The notes below the pieces were generated by a model. That model saw only the letters and a list, made by a program, of their open reading frames with translations, was not told where the DNA came from and ran no database searches. This document shows, one piece after another, positions 43,016-51,935 of a stretch of DNA of 64,000 nt; the first letter of the stretch is position 1; each line of letters opens with the position of its first letter. The stretch is taken from assembly GCA_900545525.1 (NCBI GenBank), contig UQZX01000001.1:62001-126000 (forward strand), in the 5' to 3' direction. The position numbers and the translations under genes are program-made. This DNA is from an uncultured Prevotella sp. GTDB lineage: Bacteria; Bacteroidota; Bacteroidia; Bacteroidales; Bacteroidaceae.

Positions 43016-44269
43016 ATGAAAACAGAACTGATAACAAAGGCATACGAAGTGGCGAAAGAACGCTACGCAGCCATAGGAGTGGATACGGAGAAAGTGTTGG
43101 AGCAGATGCAGAATTTCCATCTTAGCATGCACTGCTGGCAGGCAGACGACGTTGCAGGATTTGAAAATCAGGGCGGAAGCCTCACCGGCGGTATTCAGGT
43201 GAACGGAAACTATCCCGGCAAGGCACGCAACATTGACGAGCTGCGCGCTGACATCCTATATGCAAAGTCTCTTATCCCCGGTACACACCGCCTGAACCTT
43301 CATGAGATTTACGGCGACTTCGGCGGAAAATATGTTGACCGCGACCAGTGCGAGGTGGAGCATTTCCAGAGCTGGATTGACTGGGGTAAGGAGAACAACA
43401 CCCTGCTCGACTTCAACTCTACATCGTTCTCTCACCCGAAGAGCGGCGACCTGAGCCTTGCAAATCCTGATAAAGGCATCCGCGACTTCTGGATTGAGCA
43501 CTCTAAGCGCTGCCGTGCCATCTCTGAGGCTATCGGTAAGGCGCAGGGCGACCCCTGTATCATGAACACATGGGTACACGACGGAAGCAAGGACCTGACC
43601 GTTAACCGTCTGATGTACCGCGAACTGCTGAAGGATTCTCTCGACCAGATTTTCGCTCAGAAGTATGATAACATGAAAGACTGTGTTGAGTCTAAGGTAT
43701 TCGGTATCGGTCTGGAGAGCTATACCGTTGGTTCTAACGACTTCTACACGGCATACGCTGCAAAGAACAACATGATGATAACCCTCGATACCGGTCACTT
43801 CCACCCGACGGAGAGCGTTGCCGACAAAGTGTCTGCAATGCTTCTGTTCGTGCCCGAGCTGATGCTCCACGTATCACGCCCGGTTCGTTGGGACTCAGAC
43901 CACGTAACAATCATGGACGACCCGACACAGGATTTGTTCAGCGAGATTGTACGTGCCGGTGCCCTCGACCGCGTTCACTACGGTCTCGACTACTTCGACG
44001 GAACTCTGAACCGCATCGGTGCATACGTTATCGGCAGCCGCGCTGCTCAGAAGTGCATGCTCCGTGCCCTGCTCGAGCCTATCGCAACACTGCGCAAGTA
44101 TGAGCTTGACGACAAGAAGTTCCAGCGTCTCGCACTGCTCGAAGAGTGCAAGAACCTGCCTTGGAACGCTGTTTATGACGAGTTCTGCCTGCGCAACAAT
44201 GTGCCCGTAGGTGAAGAATATCTTGCTGCCGTTGAGAAATACGAGGCAGAGGTGACATCTAAACGATAA
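43016..44269 (+). CDS. rhaA: L-rhamnose isomerase
   Basis: A 417-residue TIM-barrel metal enzyme converting L-rhamnose to L-rhamnulose. Characteristic blocks are HLSMHCWQADDVAGFE, LNLHEIYGDFGGKYVDRD, DFNSTSFSHPKS, VHDGSKDLTVNR, TLDTGHFHPTE and MLHVSRPVRWDSDHV, which hold the metal ligands and catalytic residues. Length is normal. The product feeds RhaB, encoded upstream. The stop is followed by a 19-bp hairpin of heptamer repeats. Confidence 0.97.
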   Translation: MKTELITKAYEVAKERYAAIGVDTEKVLEQMQNFHLSMHCWQADDVAGFENQGGSLTGGIQVNGNYPGKARNIDELRADILYAKSLIPGTHRLNLHEIYGDFGGKYVDRDQCEVEHFQSWIDWGKENNTLLDFNSTSFSHPKSGDLSLANPDKGIRDFWIEHSKRCRAISEAIGKAQGDPCIMNTWVHDGSKDLTVNRLMYRELLKDSLDQIFAQKYDNMKDCVESKVFGIGLESYTVGSNDFYTAYAAKNNMMITLDTGHFHPTESVADKVSAMLLFVPELMLHVSRPVRWDSDHVTIMDDPTQDLFSEIVRAGALDRVHYGLDYFDGTLNRIGAYVIGSRAAQKCMLRALLEPIATLRKYELDDKKFQRLALLEECKNLPWNAVYDEFCLRNNVPVGEEYLAAVEKYEAEVTSKR

Positions 44270-44280
44270 GCTTTAATGAT

Positions 44281-44363
44281 GAGTTAAGAATTAAGAATTT
44301 GCTGCCGCAGTGTTTCCATGGAGACAGTATGGAGAGATTTTTTTAATTCTTAATTCTTAACTC
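44281..44363. repeat. Heptamer TTAAGAA repeats forming a 19-bp hairpin
   Basis: GAGTTAAGAATTAAGAATT at 44281-44299 pairs perfectly with 44345-44363. The loop holds an inner TCCAT/ATGGA stem and a run of T. More TTAATTCT units continue to 44436. It may end or process the rhaBA transcript before the GH106 gene. Confidence 0.65.
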
Positions 44364-44443
44364 TTAACTCTTAATTATTAACTCTTAACTCTTACTCCCC
44401 CCCTAATTCTTAATTCTTAACTCTTAATTCTTAATTAAACAAG

Positions 44444-47089
44444 GTGTCTTTCATTTCCAAAAGCATTTTTCTTTTGTCATGTCTGTTTGTGTCGTTGCAG
44501 GCGAATGCACAGTTGTGGTACGACGTAAAGCCGGAGATGCGTCCGGGTACACGCTGGTGGTGGCATGGCTCGGCTGTTGGGGAAGAAGGAATAGACAGAG
44601 AACTGGATGAATTTAGCAAGAAGGGAATATCATCTGTTGAAATAACACCTATTTACGGAGTTATAGGCAACGAGGAAAATGAGCTGGACTTTCTTTCGCC
44701 ACAATGGATGGACATGCTGGACTATACCGTGCGCTCTGCCGGTAAGCGCGGAATGTGTGTTGATATGACCACCGGTACAGGATGGCCTTTCGGAGGACCT
44801 TGGGTTAAACATGAGGACGGGGCATGCGCGGCGGCATTTGTCACCGATACGGTTAGCTGTACATCAGAGATAAAAGGATTGTGGACAGAACTTATTGATG
44901 GCAGGCGGCTTAAGCTACGTAAAAGAAATAAGGCGAAATTATATTATGTCGCGGCACATAAATTATATAAGGACGGCAGGGTTGGCAAGGCAAGAGATAT
45001 TACACATATTGTGACCGGTGGAAAGTCATTGCGGTGCGGTAAAGAGGATTCCATACTCGTCGTAGCACTCTATCTTGTACGTACGGGACAGTTGGTTGAA
45101 AGGGCTGCGCCAAACGGCGAGGGGCTTGTTATAGACCATTTCAGCAGTAAGGCGGTGACAGATTATCTTGATGTCTTTGATAAGTCATTTACTGCTGGAC
45201 GGACCGCGGTTCCACGCAGCTTCTTTTGTGACAGCTATGAGGTGGAAAGGGCAAACTGGACTCCGGAACTGTTTGATTTCTTTTATAAGAGTAAAGGGTA
45301 CCGCCTGGAAGAACATCTGCCGGAACTTCTCGGACTGTGCGGCGACAATACCGTGTTGTGCGACTACAGGGAGACACTTGCCAGTATGCTGTATGATAAC
45401 TTTACTATAAGGTGGGCTTCGTGGGCAAGGCAAAAAGGAGCGTCCGTACGTTATCAGGCACATGGTTCTCCCGGGAACCTTATAGACCTTTATGCCGCGG
45501 CGGATATTCCGGAGACAGAAGGTTTCGGGCTGACAGACTTTAATATAAGGGGACTTAGGCGTGACGACGGTTTTACGCGCACAAATCTCAGTGATGTGTC
45601 TATGTACAAGTATGCCTCATCGGCTGCGCATATCACGGCGAAACCATATACATCGGCAGAGACATTCACATGGCTTACCGAACACTTCAGGACATCGCTT
45701 TCACAAATGAAACCCGACCTTGACCTTATGTTTACATGTGGTATAAACCACATAATGTTCCACGGTTCGGCATATTCGCCAGAAGATGAGGAGTGGCCGG
45801 GACGCAAATTCTATGCTTCGGTAGATGCCAGTCCGACAAACAGTATATGGCGTGATTTCGGTTTTATGACGAAATACATAGAGCGTTGTCTTAATATATT
45901 GCAGTCAGGCAGTCCGGACAACGATTTCATGGTATACTTGCCCATGCGCAACATGTGGATGAAGCGTGAGAAACAAGGAGCCGACGGTTTGCTTATGCCT
46001 TTTAAGATAAGTTCGGCGAGGCGTCTGGCATCCGAATTTGTTGAGACAGTGCTCAATATAGACAGTCTCGGTTATGACCTCGACTATATCAGTGACAGGT
46101 TCCTCATGCAGGTGACGTATCGTAACGGCAGGCTGGTTACGGCATCTGGTACGGAATATAAGGGACTTGTCATACCGGAAGGAAGTATCCTTACAGATGA
46201 AGTGCGCGGGCATATCGATAAATTACGTTCAATGGGAGCACCGGTGGCATTTGGCGCAGACAAAGATTTGCTTGCTTCTTTTGCCAGGGCAGAGGATATA
46301 AGGCTTGTGCCAGGTGTGCGCACCATAAGGAGACGGCTGGAAAACGGGTATGGCTATTTCATCGTCAACCTTTCCGGCAATGATGTAGACACATGGATGT
46401 CCCCCGCAGTGGATTTTAAAGATGCCGTATGGCTTGATCCTATGACGGGTGAGGATTTTGCCTGCGAGAAAGACGGGCATGGAATACATATAGCACTGCG
46501 CTCGGGAGAGTCGGTACTGTTGAGGACATCCGACAGCCCTATAGATGGAAACCGTAAGCTCAGGACAAGCGGGAAGGTGCAGGGAGAGATAGACCTTACG
46601 GACAATGACTGGCAGCTTGCGTTTGTGGATGAGGCTCCGAAGGTGAAAGAGACATTTAAGCTTTCCCCGTTGTCATCGTGGGAGAAGTTGGATAATGACT
46701 TGGTCCGTGTAACGATGGGGACGGGTGTTTATTCCACGGCTTTTAACCTTACAGGCGAGCAGTTGGGGCATGTGCGTGAGATAGATCTCGGTGATGTCCG
46801 TGAGAGCGCGCGGGTATATATAAACGGACGCTTTGCCGGCTGTGCATGGGCGGCACCTTTCATACTGAGGACAGACGGATATCTAAAGGAAGGGAATAAT
46901 GAGCTGCGTATAGAGGTTACAAACCTGCCCGCCAACCGCATTGCCGAAATGGACCGTAAAGGTATGGGATGGCGTAAATTCAAGGAAATAAATTTTGTTG
47001 ATTTGCGTTATAACCGTAATACACGCTATGACAGCTGGTGCCCTGTTGCAAGCGGTCTTAATTCGCGTGTCAGGCTTTTGCTTGAGTAG
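44444..47089 (+). CDS. GH106-family alpha-L-rhamnosidase
   Basis: An 881-residue exported enzyme; the only nearby start is a GTG at 44444, which gives signal VSFISKSIFLLSCLFVSLQANA. The N-terminal TIM-barrel-like domain has the GH106 pattern PGTRWWWHGSAVGEEGI, SVEITPIYGVIG, DMTTGTGWPFGGPWV and a middle ETEGFGLTDFN block, with FTCGINHIMFHGSAYSPED later. C-terminal jelly-roll and Ig-like modules include VTMGTGVYSTAF and LGDVRESARVYING. GH106 enzymes release L-rhamnose from pectin side chains and related glycans. Its place between rhaA and rhaT makes the cluster a complete rhamnose release and use unit. Confidence 0.9.
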   Translation: MSFISKSIFLLSCLFVSLQANAQLWYDVKPEMRPGTRWWWHGSAVGEEGIDRELDEFSKKGISSVEITPIYGVIGNEENELDFLSPQWMDMLDYTVRSAGKRGMCVDMTTGTGWPFGGPWVKHEDGACAAAFVTDTVSCTSEIKGLWTELIDGRRLKLRKRNKAKLYYVAAHKLYKDGRVGKARDITHIVTGGKSLRCGKEDSILVVALYLVRTGQLVERAAPNGEGLVIDHFSSKAVTDYLDVFDKSFTAGRTAVPRSFFCDSYEVERANWTPELFDFFYKSKGYRLEEHLPELLGLCGDNTVLCDYRETLASMLYDNFTIRWASWARQKGASVRYQAHGSPGNLIDLYAAADIPETEGFGLTDFNIRGLRRDDGFTRTNLSDVSMYKYASSAAHITAKPYTSAETFTWLTEHFRTSLSQMKPDLDLMFTCGINHIMFHGSAYSPEDEEWPGRKFYASVDASPTNSIWRDFGFMTKYIERCLNILQSGSPDNDFMVYLPMRNMWMKREKQGADGLLMPFKISSARRLASEFVETVLNIDSLGYDLDYISDRFLMQVTYRNGRLVTASGTEYKGLVIPEGSILTDEVRGHIDKLRSMGAPVAFGADKDLLASFARAEDIRLVPGVRTIRRRLENGYGYFIVNLSGNDVDTWMSPAVDFKDAVWLDPMTGEDFACEKDGHGIHIALRSGESVLLRTSDSPIDGNRKLRTSGKVQGEIDLTDNDWQLAFVDEAPKVKETFKLSPLSSWEKLDNDLVRVTMGTGVYSTAFNLTGEQLGHVREIDLGDVRESARVYINGRFAGCAWAAPFILRTDGYLKEGNNELRIEVTNLPANRIAEMDRKGMGWRKFKEINFVDLRYNRNTRYDSWCPVASGLNSRVRLLLE

Positions 47090-47177
47090 CCGGCGTTGCG
47101 TATTGTCATAATAAACAGAACGAAACCTGAAAACATATAATTGCTGAATATCAAACTTTAACTAAAATTTTTATATT

Positions 47178-48212
47178 ATGGAAATATTACTTGGATTACT
47201 TATTATTGCTGTCGGCGCTTTCTGTCAGTCAAGCTGCTATGTACCCATAAACAAGATAAAGGACTGGAGCTGGGAGAGCTACTGGATTGTGCAGGGTGTC
47301 TTCGCATGGCTGCTGTTGCCGCTGCTGGGCGCGTTGCTTGCCGTTCCCGAGGGACACAGCCTTTGTGGGCTGTTTGCATCGTGCCGTTCTTTCAATGTAG
47401 GCATGACGGTGCTTTTTGGAGCACTGTGGGGCGTAGGCGGACTTACTTTCGGTCTTTCTATGCGCTATCTCGGTGTGGCACTCGGACAGTCTATAGCCCT
47501 TGGAACGTGTGCCGGGTTGGGAACTATAATGGGACCAGTGCTCCTTAATATATTTTTCCCCGAACTGGATGCTTTAAGCTCTCTTACATTTGCCGTCATT
47601 CTCGGCGTTGTCGTTACGCTTCTCGGCATTGCCATTATCGGCGTAGCCGGCTCAATGAAGGCGGCATCGCTCTCTGAGGAGGAGAAAAAGGCGGCAGTGA
47701 AGGACTTCAATTTCCCGAAAGGGCTTGCCATTGCTCTGCTTGCCGGATTTATGAGTGGCTGTTTCAATGTGGGACTTGAGTTTGGAAAGGACATAAACTT
47801 CGGTGATCTTACTCCCGATATGTACAAGACCCTGCCTGCAACATTCCTCGTTACGTTCGGCGGGTTTATCACCAATGCCGTTTACTGTTTCTATCAGAAC
47901 AGCAAAAACGGTACGTGGGGCGACTATGCCAACGGCAAGGTGTGGGGCAATAACCTGTTGTTCTGTGCCTTGGCTGGCGCATTGTGGTACAGCCAGTTCT
48001 TCGGACTTTCTATCGGCAAAGGCTTTCTCACGGAGTCTCCCACGCTCATGATGCTTTCGTTCTGCATACTCATGGCACTCAACGTGGTGTTCTCAAATGT
48101 GTGGGGCATAATACTTAAAGAGTGGAAGGGCTGCTCTCCCAAGACCATTGCCGTGCTTATTATCGGCATAGTGGTACTGATAATGTCTTCGTTCCTTCCG
48201 CAACTTATATAA
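47178..48212 (+). CDS. rhaT: L-rhamnose/proton symporter
   Basis: A 344-residue inner-membrane protein with about ten hydrophobic segments and the RhaT patterns: SSCYVPINKIKDWSWESYW at the first loop, LFGALWGVGGLTFGLSMRYLG, LGQSIALGTCAGLGTIMGP and GFMSGCFNVGLEFGKDI. It imports L-rhamnose with protons. It is the last gene of the rhamnose cluster and is followed by a 16-bp hairpin. The cluster has no rhaD aldolase or regulator gene in this window. Confidence 0.95.
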   Translation: MEILLGLLIIAVGAFCQSSCYVPINKIKDWSWESYWIVQGVFAWLLLPLLGALLAVPEGHSLCGLFASCRSFNVGMTVLFGALWGVGGLTFGLSMRYLGVALGQSIALGTCAGLGTIMGPVLLNIFFPELDALSSLTFAVILGVVVTLLGIAIIGVAGSMKAASLSEEEKKAAVKDFNFPKGLAIALLAGFMSGCFNVGLEFGKDINFGDLTPDMYKTLPATFLVTFGGFITNAVYCFYQNSKNGTWGDYANGKVWGNNLLFCALAGALWYSQFFGLSIGKGFLTESPTLMMLSFCILMALNVVFSNVWGIILKEWKGCSPKTIAVLIIGIVVLIMSSFLPQLI

Positions 48213-48231
48213 TTTAATGTGGAACTTGTTT

Positions 48232-48272
48232 CATAAAGCATAGCTTTGCATATCGTAAAGCTATGCTTTATG
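48232..48272 (+). terminator. Hairpin after rhaT
   Basis: CATAAAGCATAGCTTT (48232-48247) and its exact complement (48257-48272) form a 16-bp stem with a 9-base loop, 20 bases past the stop. The T run after it is weak. Confidence 0.65.
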
Positions 48273-48449
48273 CTTCGTAACCCATAGGGTTATTATGCCC
48301 CGATGCCGCAATAACGTTTCTATTGTTTAATCACTCTGGTGTGTTGTCGCTGTATCAAGTTAAGCAAATACACATTAATATATATCATAAGGATGCTTAG
48401 AATGACTGTTAAATAGTATTTATACATCAATAATTCACTAAAAGTTTCT

Positions 48450-48457
48450 TAAATTTG
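48450..48457 (+). promoter_or_regulatory. Candidate -7 element of the acetylation operon
   Basis: TAAATTTG matches the -7 consensus 36 bases before the SGNH gene; no clear -33 at the right distance. Confidence 0.4.
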
Positions 48458-48492
48458 CATCCGTTTTATATATTGTAGGGAGTTGACTGATT

Positions 48493-49332
48493 ATGAGTAA
48501 GATAGCCTGTGTATTGTTGTTCCTTGTCTTTTTGTGTGACGGAGTATGTGCGCAGGAGCATGTTTGCGGTACAGACCGGGTTGTCGTGCCGTTGCGGGGG
48601 AACGGCAATATCAATGTGGTTATCCTCGGAGACTCCAACACCTCTATAGGCGGAGATGCCTGTGATAATCCGAGAGGGTGGAACAAGTGGTTTAAGGATA
48701 AGTTCGCCCCGGCGGCATGCCGCAGCTATGCAAGGAGCGGCGCGACGTGGACAAACACGGCACGGACCATATATGACATAAAAGAATATACAGAAAAGTT
48801 GAGTGACAACAATGTAATATATAATCAGGTAAACAGGCTGAAGGCAGACTGTAGCGGCAAAAGGCAGGTGGAACCGGACCTTATCCTGATAGCAGCTGGC
48901 ACAAACGATGCCTGGTTTGACACCTCCCGTCCTGGCGTTTTCTCCAAGACCGCAAGTCTGGCGTTTGAGTACGACGGCGGATTTATAACCGGCAGAAAGG
49001 CTTCGGACGTAAGGACATTGGCAGAGTCGGTACGCTATTGCTGCGAACTGCTTATGGAGCGTTTCCCCGATGCGCAGATAATATTGCTCACCCCGATGCA
49101 GTCTGTTGCCGCCGGAGCGGCGAAGATACGCAGGGCAGGGGACATTATTGAAGAATGTGCCCGCCGTATGGGATTGTGCGTGATAAGGCAGGACCGTGAG
49201 AACTGCGTATATTATGTGCGTGAGAAGATGTCGAAAAAGTACACGACCGACGGCACGCATACCGGCGAGGACGGTGCAAGGCGCAACGGATGTTACATTG
49301 CCAACCGTGTGAGTGCCATGCTTCAGATGTGA
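48493..49332 (+). CDS. Exported SGNH/GDSL hydrolase
   Basis: A 279-residue exported protein (signal ends VCAQ). The SGNH blocks are present: VVILGDSNTS with the nucleophile S48, a Gly/Asn region (AAGTNDAW) and the late DGTH with D253 and H256. SGNH hydrolases are esterases or acyltransferase partners acting on O-acetyl groups. It opens a six-gene operon with an MBOAT protein and two DHHW proteins, so a role in adding or trimming acetyl groups on an envelope or secreted glycan is likely (inference). Confidence 0.85.
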   Translation: MSKIACVLLFLVFLCDGVCAQEHVCGTDRVVVPLRGNGNINVVILGDSNTSIGGDACDNPRGWNKWFKDKFAPAACRSYARSGATWTNTARTIYDIKEYTEKLSDNNVIYNQVNRLKADCSGKRQVEPDLILIAAGTNDAWFDTSRPGVFSKTASLAFEYDGGFITGRKASDVRTLAESVRYCCELLMERFPDAQIILLTPMQSVAAGAAKIRRAGDIIEECARRMGLCVIRQDRENCVYYVREKMSKKYTTDGTHTGEDGARRNGCYIANRVSAMLQM

Positions 49333-49382
49333 TTTTTATGACATGTAGTTTTTGTTTTTTTAGTTTTAAGCTTTAATATATA

Positions 49383-50831
49383 ATGGTTTTCTCGGATTTA
49401 TTCTTTCTTTTCATATTCATTCCGGCATTCATGCTTTGCTATCTGTTGGCGGCATTTGTAGACAACAGGCTGCTTTCCACGGAGACCGAACGCAGCAACA
49501 ACGCCCGCAACTCCATGCTTGTCATCTTTTCGCTTGTATTCTATGCGTGGGGCGAACCGGTATATGTGTTCCTCATGCTTGCCTGTGTCTTTATCAATTA
49601 TCTGTCGGGGCTTGTCATAAACAGCTGTGAAGGCGGAAAGCGAAGGGCGGCACTTACAGTCGGGCTGATATGCAATATAGCCATACTCGGGACATTTAAG
49701 TATCTCGGCTTCTTTGCCGCGACATTGGGCGACATGGGCATTGACGTCTCCGTTCCGGCAATATCACTCCCCATAGGCATAAGCTTTTATACGTTTCAGT
49801 CGATATCCTATCTTATAGATGTCTACCGCAAGGAGTCTCCCGTGCAGCGGCGTTTCACGGGACTGCTGCTTTATATCTCCATGTTCCCGCAGCTTATTGC
49901 AGGACCAATCGTGAGGTATGGCACGGTGGCAGACGAGATACACAACCGCCGCGTGTCCGCAGACGACTTCGCGGACGGGGCATACCGCTTCCTGATAGGT
50001 CTCGGCAAGAAGGTCATTATCGCCAACCAGCTTTCCGAAATCGCCGACCAGTTTCTCGTAAACGGCCTCGGACATCTCTCCACTACGGGTGCATGGATAG
50101 GCATAACGGCATTTACACTTCAGATATATTTCGACTTCTCCGGATATTCGGATATGGCAATAGGCATGGGGCGCTGCCTCGGCTTCCACTTCAACGAGAA
50201 CTTCAATCATCCGTATTGCTGCAAGTCGATAACCGACTTCTGGCGCCGCTGGCACATGTCTCTCGGAAGTTTCTTCCGCGACTATGTGTATATTCCCATG
50301 GGCGGAAACCGCCGTCATCAGACCGTTAACATCCTTGCGGTATGGTTTCTCACCGGTATGTGGCACGGTGCAAGCTGGAACTTCATCATTTGGGGTATGT
50401 TCTTCGGGGTGATACTAATGATTGAAAAGAAGACAATACTGCGTGTCAAGGACAAGATACCTTCACCGTTGCTGCATCTTTACAGCCTTGTTCTTATAGT
50501 GACGGGGTGGGGAATATTCTATTTCGACGACTTCGGCAAGATGACGACGTTCTTCAATGCGTATATAGGAAAAGCCCCCGTGTTTACAGATTTCGTGTCG
50601 GAGAGTGCCCTCTTTGACAACTTTTGGTTGTGGGTTGCGGCAATCCTGTTCTGCATGCCCGTGCGCCGTGTGGCATCTCAGGTGATGAACCGCCTTACAG
50701 GGTGGAACGCAGCAGTCAACGGGACATGCGTCTTTACGGTGCGTATGGCAGTGTCCGTAATGCTGCTCACACTAAGTGTGGCACTTCTTGTCGGTGCAAC
50801 CAACAACGCCTTTATATACACACGTTTCTAA
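49383..50831 (+). CDS. MBOAT-family O-acyltransferase (AlgI-like)
   Basis: A 482-residue polytopic inner-membrane protein of the AlgI/DltB family, with about 11 transmembrane segments. The signature is complete: LPIGISFYTFQSISYLID, DFWRRWHMSLGSFFRDYVYIP and the catalytic histidine in LTGMWHGASWNF (H328). AlgI-type MBOATs pass acetyl (or other acyl) groups across the membrane to periplasmic transferases such as AlgJ/AlgX. It lies 50 bases after the SGNH gene and 12 before the first DHHW gene. Confidence 0.93.
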   Translation: MVFSDLFFLFIFIPAFMLCYLLAAFVDNRLLSTETERSNNARNSMLVIFSLVFYAWGEPVYVFLMLACVFINYLSGLVINSCEGGKRRAALTVGLICNIAILGTFKYLGFFAATLGDMGIDVSVPAISLPIGISFYTFQSISYLIDVYRKESPVQRRFTGLLLYISMFPQLIAGPIVRYGTVADEIHNRRVSADDFADGAYRFLIGLGKKVIIANQLSEIADQFLVNGLGHLSTTGAWIGITAFTLQIYFDFSGYSDMAIGMGRCLGFHFNENFNHPYCCKSITDFWRRWHMSLGSFFRDYVYIPMGGNRRHQTVNILAVWFLTGMWHGASWNFIIWGMFFGVILMIEKKTILRVKDKIPSPLLHLYSLVLIVTGWGIFYFDDFGKMTTFFNAYIGKAPVFTDFVSESALFDNFWLWVAAILFCMPVRRVASQVMNRLTGWNAAVNGTCVFTVRMAVSVMLLTLSVALLVGATNNAFIYTRF

Positions 50832-50843
50832 AGATGCAAGTTT

Positions 50844-51920
50844 ATGAGAAATATAAGTACATATATATCACTTCCGGTTGTCGCTGTCCTGCTGTCCCTC
50901 TCTTTGCTTACGGCATACGCCGGCGTTCCTTCGCCCATGCCGGAAGACAGGTCCGGCAATGCGGCAGTGGCAGGACAATGTGCTCGGAAGTCGCCTACGG
51001 GGATTATCATTGCATGCCGCGGTGACAGCGTCAGGGCTCTTGAACCATTCTGCGCCCTGCCCGGAAGCAGCCGCCATTATGCCGATGCGGTAAATAGATA
51101 TGCCGACACGTTCGGCGACAGTGTCCGTATATACTGCATGGTGATACCCACAGCCGTGGAATATTATTGTCCCGACACGGCACGGACATGGACCAAGGCT
51201 GAGCTTCCTGTGATAAACGACATCTACGGACATCTGTCAGACCGCGTGCGTGCTGTCGACGTACACACGGTGCTCGGTCGTCACGTGGCAGAAGAAATAT
51301 ATGCCCGTACTGATCATCACTGGCTGCCCTTGGGCGCATATTATGCCGCGCAGGAGTTTGCCCGCGTGTCAGACGTGCCTTTCATGACGCTCGAAAACTA
51401 TGACAGACACATCGTGAACAACTTTGTGGGCACCATGTACCGCTTTTCCAAGGATATATCCGTGAAGCAGGCTCCCGAAGAGTTTGTTTATTATACGCCG
51501 CGCGATGTAAGATATTCCACTACTTCCGTTGCCTATACTTTGGACCGGAGCCGCCGACGTGTGGTGTCCGAAACGGAACCGGCGGAGAAGCCTTTCTTCC
51601 GTACATACCACGACGGGAGCAGTGCCGCCTATTGTACCTTTATGGGAGGAGACACAAACCTCACGGCTGTAAGAACATCCACAAACAACGGCAGACGGCT
51701 GCTTGTCCTTAAAGACAGCTTCGGAAATGCGCTGCCAGGATATCTCTTTTATTCGTTTGAAGAGATACATGTGGTTGACTGCCGCTACTTTACCAAGAAC
51801 ATAAGGGATTATGTCCTTGACAACAATATTACCGACATTCTCTTCGCCAACAACATAGGGCATGCCTGTTCAACGCGTACAAGCAGCTCATACAACCGCT
51901 ATCTCACGCAGGGACAGTGA
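50844..51920 (+). CDS. DHHW-family (AlgJ/AlgX-like) exported protein, first copy
   Basis: A 358-residue exported protein with an N-terminal hydrophobic signal (SLPVVAVLLSLSLLTAYAG). It carries the DHHW motif in ARTDHHW (D157, H158, H159, W160) and a nucleophile-type LKDSFGNALPGYLFYSF (S292), the D/H plus Ser catalytic set of AlgJ/AlgX acetyltransferases. This suggests transfer or removal of acetyl groups in the periplasm with the MBOAT protein. It is shorter than the next gene, lacking that protein's C-terminal extension, and otherwise closely parallels it. Confidence 0.88.
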   Translation: MRNISTYISLPVVAVLLSLSLLTAYAGVPSPMPEDRSGNAAVAGQCARKSPTGIIIACRGDSVRALEPFCALPGSSRHYADAVNRYADTFGDSVRIYCMVIPTAVEYYCPDTARTWTKAELPVINDIYGHLSDRVRAVDVHTVLGRHVAEEIYARTDHHWLPLGAYYAAQEFARVSDVPFMTLENYDRHIVNNFVGTMYRFSKDISVKQAPEEFVYYTPRDVRYSTTSVAYTLDRSRRRVVSETEPAEKPFFRTYHDGSSAAYCTFMGGDTNLTAVRTSTNNGRRLLVLKDSFGNALPGYLFYSFEEIHVVDCRYFTKNIRDYVLDNNITDILFANNIGHACSTRTSSSYNRYLTQGQ

Positions 51921-51935
51921 CAAAACAAAACCGAT

